Source: a virus. From it: a stretch of 21,137 bases of DNA. Below the pieces are notes generated by a model. It ran no database searches, had not been told where the DNA came from, and worked only from the letters and a program-made list of their open reading frames with translations. Of this stretch, positions 14,631 through 19,882 are shown piece after piece (position 1 is the first letter of the stretch; every line of letters starts with the position of its first letter). The position numbers and the translations under genes were made by a program. The stretch covers positions 1-21,137 of IMG/VR virus record IMGVR_UViG_3300042505_002015, one strand, 5' to 3'.

Positions 14631-14765
14631 TTATTTCTTCTTTTTCTTCTTTAGAATTGCATTCTTAATGAATGGGGGAAGTTTCTGTTGTGACGGAGTC
14701 AAACCAGACATCTTTCCTTTGGCAGCTGGCGCTTTCTTTTTTGCAGCCTTCTTCTTAGCAGCCAT
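14631..14765 (-). CDS. Tiny Lys-rich phage protein (LTPSQQKLPPFIKNAIL)
   Basis: A 44-residue frame starting MAAKKKAAKKKAPAAKGK. The C-terminal half, SGLTPSQQKLPPFIKNAIL then a run of Lys, is a recurring motif of tiny phage proteins (LTPAQ-KLP ... AI-KKK). The N-terminal half is nearly pure Lys and Ala like histone tails. ATG 14765 lies three bases from the upstream stop. The motif supports that the frame is translated. Confidence 0.6.
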   Translation of the reverse strand: MAAKKKAAKKKAPAAKGKMSGLTPSQQKLPPFIKNAILKKKKKK

Positions 14766-14767
14766 TA

Positions 14768-14887
14768 TTAATAGCCCATCTTCTTTTTTGGTGTCATCTT
14801 TTTCTTGCCACCCATGTTTTTGGCTGGCTTCATTTTCTTGCCACCCATGCTTTTAGCTGGCTTCATTTTCTTTTTCATCATAGCCAT
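14768..14887 (-). CDS. Tiny Lys/Met-rich repeat protein
   Basis: A 39-residue frame: MAMMKKKMKPAKSMGG, then a second copy of the same 11-residue unit (KKMKPAKNMGG), then KKKMTPKKKMGY. The two units are encoded by adjacent 33-base repeats. The mix of Lys, Met and Gly is highly unusual. It sits three bases from the next gene and four from the previous one, in line with the packed gene row, so I consider it translated. Confidence 0.55.
   Translation of the reverse strand: MAMMKKKMKPAKSMGGKKMKPAKNMGGKKKMTPKKKMGY
14804..14869 (-). repeat. Two tandem 33-base repeats inside a gene
   Basis: Units 14804-14836 and 14837-14869 differ at only a few positions and encode KKMKPAK(N/S)MGG. The unit keeps the frame, as expected for copy-number change by slippage or recombination without harm to the protein. 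Confidence 0.8.
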
Positions 14888-14890
14888 AGT

Positions 14891-14995
14891 TTATTCCTTT
14901 GCTTTCTTTTTTGGAGCAGACTTTTTTACTGCTGTTTTCTTCTTTTCTTTTGGTTGCTCTTGTGGAGCATTAGAAACTTTTACATACTTAGACAT
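14891..14995 (-). CDS. Tiny Lys-rich protein
   Basis: A 34-residue frame starting MSKYVKVSNAPQEQPKEKKK, followed by an Ala/Lys tail (TAVKKSAPKKKAKE). ATG 14995 has AAAGGA upstream. The charge pattern agrees with the other genes of the row, but it has no motif of its own and is called mainly from start signal, spacing and composition. Confidence 0.5.
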   Translation of the reverse strand: MSKYVKVSNAPQEQPKEKKKTAVKKSAPKKKAKE

Positions 14996-15014
14996 AGTAA
15001 TCCTTTTTAAAAAT

Positions 15015-15290
15015 TTACCACTTCACTCTATTGGCCCAATAAGCTGCGGACATTACACCTTTTTTGATGTTCTTTGCGTGACGAGCCTTAAATGATTCAC
15101 GACGTTTTCTGTAAGATGTTGATTCTCCCTTTTTTTTGGGAGATCCAGAAACACCTTGTTGACCAAATCTAATTAACTTTACCTTAGAACCAGTTTTTGC
15201 GAGAACGGCATGAGACTTTTTGGGATGGCTAGGAGTGCGCTTTGGCTTATTGTAACCAGAAAATTTTTCTCCACGAAACATAACAGCCAT
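15015..15290 (-). CDS. Small basic phage protein (DUF6321-like)
   Basis: A 91-residue protein. VKLIRFGQQGVSGSPKKKGE (37-56), then SYRKRRESFKARHAKNIKKG (59-78) and a final YWANRVKW are the well-known order of a short phage protein family that I associate with DUF6321. It has a Gly-Tyr-Lys-rich N-terminus and strong positive charge. ATG 15290 follows GGAAAA and overlaps the upstream TAA as TAATG. Function unknown, though the broad occurrence in aquatic phages suggests a structural or DNA-binding role. Confidence 0.75.
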   Translation of the reverse strand: MAVMFRGEKFSGYNKPKRTPSHPKKSHAVLAKTGSKVKLIRFGQQGVSGSPKKKGESTSYRKRRESFKARHAKNIKKGVMSAAYWANRVKW

Positions 15291-15412
15291 TACTTTTTTT
15301 TCCTTTTGCTTTTCTTTTTATTTTTCTTTTTAGTCATGGGCAGTTCAATCCCCTTAACTAAATTGTTGGTTCCCATTCTGGGGCCACTAACGTAGATATG
15401 TTTTTGAATCAT
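15290..15412 (-). CDS. Tiny Lys-tailed protein
   Basis: A 40-residue frame starting MIQKHIYVSGPRMGTNNLVK and ending in fourteen residues that are nearly all Lys, Arg, Asn or Ser. ATG 15412 overlaps the upstream stop as ATGA and its own stop overlaps the next ATG, which strongly suggests translation in series. No known family. Confidence 0.55.
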   Translation of the reverse strand: MIQKHIYVSGPRMGTNNLVKGIELPMTKKKNKKKSKRKKK

Positions 15413-15501
15413 TTATCTTCGTTCTTTTTATCAAGGCGATCTAAAAAATCAAAAACTTTAATCCACATCATCCAAATAAAAGACCAAAACCTATCTCTCA
15501 T
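15409..15501 (-). CDS. Tiny amphipathic peptide
   Basis: A 30-residue frame starting MRDRFWSFIWMMWIKVFDFL and ending DRLDKKNEDK. It would form one amphipathic or membrane helix with four aromatic residues in the first ten. The stop overlaps the next ATG as ATGA. Alone it would not be believable, but the overlap on its downstream side and its eight-base distance from the preceding gene make it plausible. Confidence 0.4.
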   Translation of the reverse strand: MRDRFWSFIWMMWIKVFDFLDRLDKKNEDK

Positions 15502-15509
15502 TTGAGTAT

Positions 15510-15776
15510 TTAAGCTGTCTTTTTTGTAGATGGCTTTTTCTTTTGAGCTGCAGACTTATTTGAAGGGCGACCCTTTTTCTTTACTTCCTTAACAGCTTTG
15601 ACAATTTCTTTCTCAATGTTTTCTGCTGCCTTGTCAGCTATTTCTGCTACTTCATCTGCCTTAGCTAAAAGATCTTGAACAACCTCTTCCTGAACTTTAG
15701 CGAGTACTGGATTGCTCTGCTTTGGCATTGACTTGGACAAAGCTTTCTTTAAGCTATTTACTAATCTTTTAAACAT
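15510..15776 (-). CDS. Small helical basic protein with Lys-rich tail
   Basis: An 88-residue protein. Residues 1-20 are basic and amphipathic, 23-67 are a long, charged helix rich in Ala, Glu and Val (VQEEVVQDLLAKADEVAEIA), and the last 20 residues are Lys, Ser and Pro-rich, like a histone H1 tail. ATG 15776 has GAGG eleven bases upstream and a clear promoter 39 bases before it, so it is the first gene of the basic-protein row. Function unknown; DNA or capsid interior binding is an inference. Confidence 0.65.
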   Translation of the reverse strand: MFKRLVNSLKKALSKSMPKQSNPVLAKVQEEVVQDLLAKADEVAEIADKAAENIEKEIVKAVKEVKKKGRPSNKSAAQKKKPSTKKTA

Positions 15777-15814
15777 TTTTAAAATACCTCTATTTTGTTG
15801 TAAGTATGTACTTA

Positions 15815-15843
15815 ATTATACCTATATAATAGTAATCCTGCAA
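15815..15843 (-). promoter_or_regulatory. Sigma-70-type promoter before the basic-protein and endolysin row
   Basis: TTGCAG (15843-15838), a 17-base spacer and TATAAT (15820-15815) on the minus strand lie 39 bases before ATG 15776. The -10 is perfect and the -35 partly matches. It should start transcription of the small basic genes and the endolysin. Confidence 0.65.
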
Positions 15844-15852
15844 GTCGCAGAT

Positions 15853-16173
15853 TTACTTTGTCTGCTGAGACTCTTTAATAAGAGTATATCTCTCACCAGT
15901 TTCCCTAGAAACTAGGGAAAAACCATAAGCTGCAGCTTCTTTGACAGCCTCATTTAAGGCCTCTTTATCTTGGGGATTTACATTTAAAAGTGGTATAGTT
16001 ATGCCAGCGTAGACGTCTACGTTTTCAAAATTGCCTATGTTTATTTTTCTATTTACACCACAAATAAAAATTGGATCACTTGACAGACTGATCTCTGCGG
16101 CCATATTAGAAACCACCTGATCGATTGGTGATCCATTAGTTTCTTCGTGGGCGTTTCTAGATATTTTAGGCAT
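15853..16173 (-). CDS. Phage protein of unknown function
   Basis: A 106-residue soluble protein starting MPKISRNAHEETNGSPIDQV. The middle (ICGVNRKINIGNFENVDVYA) is strand-rich, followed by an Asp/Glu/Ala helix (DKEALNEAVKEAAAYGFSLV). The layout suggests a small alpha-beta fold, and related sequences with NIGNFE-DV are familiar to me from phage replication regions without function. It overlaps the kinase gene by eight bases and is followed by the promoter at 15843, so it closes the 19567-15853 gene row. Confidence 0.65.
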   Translation of the reverse strand: MPKISRNAHEETNGSPIDQVVSNMAAEISLSSDPIFICGVNRKINIGNFENVDVYAGITIPLLNVNPQDKEALNEAVKEAAAYGFSLVSRETGERYTLIKESQQTK

Positions 16174-16981
16174 TATATAGCTCCTCTATTATTTTTAGTG
16201 TTACTTCGGTTTGATGTTCCAATGACATATCATCAGTATACACTACTGATGTAGCCATTTCTTTTACTAAAGAAATTTCATTTTCCGATCTGTGCATGCT
16301 CTGCTCCTCGGACATTAGTTTTCCATCTCTCTTAATTAGTCTTTCGTTTAAGACTTCCTGATCTGCATCAAAACAAACTACTATTCCATTGGGCTGCTTG
16401 AGAATACTCTCGGCTTCATTGGCATAGCGCACATCTGAAATCACCATGCAAAATGCTGGGGTTTCCTCTTCAGACTCAAATGACCTAGAGAAAGATCTAA
16501 ATGCTTTTACTGACTTCATAATTGCCCAGTCAGCAAAGACTGTTTGTCTTTTCTCTCTGCATATGTCTCCGGCTTTTTGAAGAAAGTCTCTTGGCTTTAT
16601 GCCCTCTGCTTCAATTGGCAGAGATTCAATCTCCATAACCATTCTAACCAATTCTTCGTAGTCTGGTACGAAACCTATTGGGGATCCGCCGTAGAGTTCG
16701 TAAAGAACCTCATGAATTGCGTACAGTTTTCTAGATTTAAAGTTTGATCCTTTTATATTTTTTTTGATAGAGGCAAGCTCATAGAGAGGAAGTGCATAGA
16801 ATATGTGATCCCACTTTATATTATTTTTAATCGTTTCAATAGATCCCTTTGGAACTATTTGTTCTGCAACGCTTGTCTTTCCGCTTCCAGCTTTTCCAGC
16901 CAAGCCAAGTATTATCGGTTGGTTTTTATTAAACCTAAAATCTTTACTGTATTTTGTCACTACTTTTTCCATGATACTCAT
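16166..16981 (-). CDS. P-loop kinase, probably deoxynucleoside monophosphate kinase
   Basis: A 271-residue protein with Walker A GKAGSGKT (29-36) right after a first beta-strand (IILGLA). KPRDFLQKAGD followed by an Arg-rich stretch and AFCMVISDVRYANEAE are marks of phage dNMP kinases and related nucleotide kinases, which supply dNDPs for DNA synthesis. MSEEQSMHRSENEI is typical of the end of the fold. ATG 16981 has GGTG six bases upstream. It is surrounded by other replication genes. An uncharacterised P-loop ATPase is the alternative. No in-frame CGG. Confidence 0.72.
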   Translation of the reverse strand: MSIMEKVVTKYSKDFRFNKNQPIILGLAGKAGSGKTSVAEQIVPKGSIETIKNNIKWDHIFYALPLYELASIKKNIKGSNFKSRKLYAIHEVLYELYGGSPIGFVPDYEELVRMVMEIESLPIEAEGIKPRDFLQKAGDICREKRQTVFADWAIMKSVKAFRSFSRSFESEEETPAFCMVISDVRYANEAESILKQPNGIVVCFDADQEVLNERLIKRDGKLMSEEQSMHRSENEISLVKEMATSVVYTDDMSLEHQTEVTLKIIEELYNA

Positions 16982-16991
16982 TATATCACCT

Positions 16992-17420
16992 TTAACTGTT
17001 TTTTGTTTTGAGATTTTCTAATTGATCCAAAAATTGATTAGCTAATTTGTCTGGTTCCCAAACAAGATTTCTTGGAACCTGCACCAACCTAAAACGATAT
17101 TCTGATTTTATTTCTTCGATAGTCATTAAAAGAGGAACTAAAGCTGAATTTTTACACTTCCATTTTCCGTTAACTTGATTTGCGACCACAGCAGAATCTG
17201 TGTATATAATTGGGTCCACAAAATCTGACATAGAACAAATTAATAAGCCAGTTATAACCGCCTCGTACTCCGCTTCGTTATTTGTTCTTGCCCCAAGTCC
17301 TCTGGCAAATTGGACAACTTTCTTTTTGTTTTTGTAAACAACTGCGGCGCAGGAAGACTCACCGAATTTCTTTTGCCCCTGCCCTCTAGAAGCTCCGTCG
17401 CAAAAAACTTCTATGTTCAT
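16992..17420 (-). CDS. Ribonuclease HI-like protein
   Basis: A 142-residue RNase H fold protein. The catalytic set is visible: Asp8 in FCDGASRGQ, Glu51 in RTNNEAEYEAV, Asp75 in IIYTDSAVV and Asp124 in PDKLANQ. RNase HI removes RNA from RNA-DNA hybrids, such as primers during phage replication; the related reverse-transcriptase-like RNase H family of plants and archaea is also compatible. ATG 17420 overlaps the upstream stop as TAATG. No in-frame CGG in spite of five out-of-frame ones. Confidence 0.85.
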   Translation of the reverse strand: MNIEVFCDGASRGQGQKKFGESSCAAVVYKNKKKVVQFARGLGARTNNEAEYEAVITGLLICSMSDFVDPIIYTDSAVVANQVNGKWKCKNSALVPLLMTIEEIKSEYRFRLVQVPRNLVWEPDKLANQFLDQLENLKTKNS

Positions 17421-17629
17421 TACTTCAATTTAATTCCAAATGGAATATTTAGCTCTTTAGCTCTGGCTTTCATGTTTGATTCTTGACTCTTTGTAGCCGC
17501 AATATGCGTAGTAAAAAGCAAGTATCTCTCTCCCTTGTACTCAACCTGCACTGGGAAGTCCAACTCTTTTCTTTTAGAAGAAAAAAATTCTGAAGCTGAA
17601 GAGACAGACTTATAATGTCCTATATACAT
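17420..17629 (-). CDS. Small protein, unknown
   Basis: A 69-residue protein starting MYIGHYKSVSSASEFFSSKR. ATG 17629 has AAGGAG six bases upstream. The middle (VQVEYKGERYLLFTTHIAAT) is probably a beta-hairpin, followed by a basic helix. It overlaps RNase H start by TAATG, which suggests coupling. No family recognised. Confidence 0.65.
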   Translation of the reverse strand: MYIGHYKSVSSASEFFSSKRKELDFPVQVEYKGERYLLFTTHIAATKSQESNMKARAKELNIPFGIKLK

Positions 17630-17638
17630 ATTTACTCC

Positions 17639-18160
17639 TTAAAAAGTAGAAAAATCTTCTTCTGAAAAGTAGCCTTTTTCTCCTCTGGCTAAAGCGACCT
17701 GCATGGATTGCATCTTGTCCATTAGCTTTCTTGCAGATTCAGAAGATATTCTTGCGGCTAGTTCCATTGATTCGGCTAATTGCACTATGGCTTCGACGGC
17801 AGAAAGGGCCATATACTGTTGATCAGCTGCAGCAGCAGCTGCGGCCTCTCTTTCGGCTTCATTTTTTCCTATTCTATTAGCCTTGTATATTCTTTTGTAT
17901 TGAGCTTCTAAAAGTTTATACTGAGCTCTGGCTATACCAGCAAATCTTGCAGATCTACCATAAACGTTCGATGATCTTGCAACAAGCGATGCTATGTCTC
18001 CAATTGTTAAGTCAACATAATTTGTGTCTGGTATTTCCACGTAATATTTTTCTAGTTCCTCTTTTGAAGAAAATGTTTTAACAAGTTCATCTAACTGAGG
18101 ATTAAGAAAATTCGATAATTTAACAAGTATGTCGCTTGATATTGTTTCACTCATCATCAT
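17639..18160 (-). CDS. Helical phage protein, unknown
   Basis: A 173-residue mainly helical protein, starting MMMSETISSDILVKLSNFLN. Residues 80-150 contain an Arg/Tyr/Ala-rich helix with a run of seven Ala in REAAAAAAADQQYM, followed by a helical hairpin. The first of three tandem ATG codons is at 18160; any of them may be used. The start lies inside the last codons of the sigma gene, which suggests translational coupling. No motif recognised. Confidence 0.6.
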   Translation of the reverse strand: MMMSETISSDILVKLSNFLNPQLDELVKTFSSKEELEKYYVEIPDTNYVDLTIGDIASLVARSSNVYGRSARFAGIARAQYKLLEAQYKRIYKANRIGKNEAEREAAAAAAADQQYMALSAVEAIVQLAESMELAARISSESARKLMDKMQSMQVALARGEKGYFSEEDFSTF

Positions 18161-19019
18161 CTATTCCAGATACTAATAAATAGTCTTCCATTCCATCTTG
18201 CTTAAGTATATCTTTTATTTTCTGTTTTACCTTAGATAAATGTTCTCTCACAGTGTTTGGATGCTCCGTAATCTTTATTGCTATTTCTGATGATCTTTTT
18301 CCATCTATGTATCTCCACTTAATAAGCTGCCTTTCTTGGACAGTCAGTTGATTGAAGGGCGGATGGGTATCTTCTCCAAGCACCCACATTTCATCAACAT
18401 CAGTAGAAAATAATAGGTCCATTGTAGCATACTGTGCGGTGTCTATGAAGGCTCCAGACTTACCGAACTTCTTCTTCACCAGAATCTCCGGATATATCAT
18501 CCTGAGTAATTAGGGGAAATGATTTCCTTCCTAGCTGATCTATCAAAAATGTGTCTACATTTTTCTTCAAAAGATACAAAAAATAACTATACAAAAAAGC
18601 ACTAAATGGAATAGGTCCTTTTTCGGAATCCTTTCTTTCATATCTATTTATGCATTGAAAGAAAGTCAATCTTACGGTCTGCTGAATATCTTCTTCTGTG
18701 CAGTACCTTTTTACCATATAGAGTATTCCGGCTTATACATTCATTAACGTGCTTATAGCCAGCTTGGTTTAGTTTATTTTTCATCAGAGCATACCTGACA
18801 TACGTGTCTTTTACGAATAGGGATAGGAATCTTCTTATGTCATAATCAGAGTAGCTATACTTTCCGTGTATATAACATCGTTACATATTTAGTTAAAAAA
18901 TTACTAAAAACCTTTAGCAGTTCTTCTTGGGCTTTGGAATTGCCCTTTTTTGCTTTAGCTATAAGATCTTGCATTTCGTGCTCTTCTAGAGCATAGTATT
19001 GTTCTTTGAAAGAACCCAT
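18147..19019 (-). CDS. Phage RNA polymerase sigma factor, read through three +1 CGG frameshifts
   Basis: Read from ATG 19019 (AAGGAAAG upstream, three bases after the endonuclease stop) with a base skipped at CGG 18866, 18730 and 18465, this is a continuous 289-residue protein. Three restored glycines are residues 52, 97 and 185. Residues 100-160 (RYCTEEDIQQTVRLTFFQCI and following) have the look of sigma-70 region 2, and 224-270 (LTVQERQLIKWRYIDGKRSS, then EIAIKITEHPNTVREHLSKV) form a region 4 helix-turn-helix. None of the four open pieces alone covers both regions, and the two larger ones lack sensible starts. Unshifted reading stops after CGG AAA GTA, after some 28 codons, and immediately after CGG, respectively. 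It may direct host polymerase to phage promoters. The sigma assignment rests on the pattern of regions 2 and 4. Confidence 0.8.
18462..18465 (-). other. CGGT +1 recoding site 5 (sigma factor codon 185)
   Basis: The frame reads GAA GTT CGG TAA. The protein continues as GGT AAG TCT GGA (Gly-Lys-Ser-Gly) one base later. Here a stop follows the CGG directly. Confidence 0.8.
18727..18730 (-). other. CGGA +1 recoding site 4 (sigma factor codon 97)
   Basis: The frame reads ATA AGC CGG AAT. The protein continues as GGA ATA CTC TAT ATG one base later, into the RYCTEEDIQQ region. The frame for the second piece has a stop (TAA) two codons before the site, so it cannot start earlier. Confidence 0.8.
18863..18866 (-). 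other. CGGA +1 recoding site 3 (sigma factor codon 52)
   Basis: The frame reads TAT ACA CGG AAA GTA TAG. The protein continues as GGA AAG TAT AGC TAC one base later (Gly-Lys-Tyr-Ser-Tyr). Confidence 0.78.
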
Positions 19020-19020
19020 T

Positions 19021-19567
19021 TCACTTTCCTTCCCATGGATATATTTTATCTGAGTAACAATTTTTTATGTCTTCGTAAAACATAACTTTGTTTATTCCAA
19101 TATCTTCTGCAAATTTCTTTGCATCGGATGAGTACTTGCTTATAATGAAAGTTAGTTTTTCAAACTCTTCAGGATAATATTTTTTAAATCTTTTTATTTT
19201 AATCTTGCTCTTGTCGTCAAGATAGCCCTTTATCTCAACCCATTCTTTTGTAGACTTCAGATAAAAATCTGGCGTGTAAGATTTTGTTCCCCTTTTAATC
19301 GGAAATGGAAATGTTTTTGGTTCGAAATCAAATTTGATTTTATATAAGTTGAGTATCCTAGCAAAGTTTGCCTCCCAATTAGACCTCATATTTAGATCAA
19401 GATCTTTTCTAAACCCAGATTTTGTATGCCTGTAGGCGTTGCCTTTTCCGTCCCTTAGGAGCTATAATATCTGCATGCTCCTTGGCGCTATTGGCCTTCT
19501 TCGTCTTGGGTTCATTTTTCAATCCAGACCTAGAGAAAAAATATTCGTTGGGAGTTGCTATTTGCAT
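19021..19567 (-). CDS. PD-(D/E)XK-type endonuclease, read through a +1 CGG frameshift
   Basis: Read from ATG 19567 with one base skipped at CGG 19450, this is a 181-residue protein. The first 39 residues and the rest lie in different frames. The restored segment from Gly40 reads GKGNAYRHTKSGFRKDLDLN and leads directly to MRSNWEANFARILN (60-73), an arrangement typical of a phage endonuclease family. The nuclease core follows: TPDFYL (98-103, Asp100), then WVEIKG (109-114, Glu111 and Lys113), a PD ... ExK metal site. The unshifted frame stops 13 codons after CGG. An internal start at 19389 would drop the conserved TKSG part. It is the first gene behind the strong promoter at 19605-19633. Possible roles are host DNA degradation or homing; not decided. 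Confidence 0.82.
19447..19450 (-). other. CGGA +1 recoding site 6 (endonuclease codon 40)
   Basis: The frame reads AAG GGA CGG AAA AGG. The conserved protein continues as GGA AAA GGC AAC GCC one base later (Gly-Lys-Gly-Asn-Ala). Confidence 0.82.
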
Positions 19568-19604
19568 AATCTATCTGATATCCTTTATGTGTCAAAGTAA
19601 TTAT

Positions 19605-19633
19605 ATTATACTTGATATTCAACATACTTTCAA
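19605..19633 (-). promoter_or_regulatory. Strong sigma-70-type promoter, leftward
   Basis: TTGAAA (19633-19628), a spacer of exactly 17 bases and TATAAT (19610-19605) on the minus strand, 38 bases before ATG 19567. It matches the bacterial vegetative consensus except one base of the -35. It should drive the endonuclease-sigma-RNase H-kinase row, probably early with host polymerase. Confidence 0.75.
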
Positions 19634-19659
19634 GTAAACAATCCATAAGGAGAAATACA

Positions 19660-19830
19660 ATGTCAGTTACAAACACAATCTTCACCAGCATGAAGAACAA
19701 CATCAATGCCCTGGCTGCAGAGGGTCTTACCGACCTTGGCCTTAGCTTTGATGAGGCAGTAAAGCTTGTTGAGGAGAATGATTTTGACATCATTACCTCA
19801 AGCGAGCAGAATCCTGTAGCTCAATTCTAA
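19660..19830 (+). CDS. Small highly expressed-looking rightward protein, unknown
   Basis: A 56-residue protein starting MSVTNTIFTSMKNNINALAA, predicted as two helices (NALAAEGLTDLGLSFDEAVK is amphipathic and acidic) with a flexible tail. ATG 19660 has a perfect AAGGAG ribosome binding site, and a strong terminator follows 24 bases behind the stop, so it is transcribed alone. Its codons are richer in G and C than the genes around it. It is the only rightward gene among leftward genes in the right 16 kb. No motif is recognised. A small regulator or anti-host protein made early is a fair guess. Confidence 0.7.
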   Translation: MSVTNTIFTSMKNNINALAAEGLTDLGLSFDEAVKLVEENDFDIITSSEQNPVAQF

Positions 19831-19853
19831 TTAGATATTACATATTACAATAT

Positions 19854-19881
19854 AACCCAGGGCGAAAGCCCTGGGTTTTTT
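19854..19881 (+). terminator. Strong rho-independent terminator
   Basis: A nine-base GC-rich stem (ACCCAGGGC with GCCCTGGGT), a GAAA tetraloop and six T. It ends the 19660 transcript. In reverse the stem is followed by TTATATTG, so it may also weaken leftward transcription leaving the nuclease gene. Confidence 0.92.
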
Positions 19882-19882
19882 A

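Noticed and set aside
13429-15095. Plus-strand frames rich in Phe, Leu and Ser, looking like membrane proteins
   Set aside because: They are the complement of Lys-rich minus-strand genes (AAA/AAG read as TTT/CTT).
18147-18717. Two separate overlapping genes (18460-18717 and 18147-18500)
   Set aside because: The second frame's start (ATG 18500) lies inside region-2-like sequence with no ribosome site, and together with the upstream pieces they make one continuous sigma factor after the CGG shifts.
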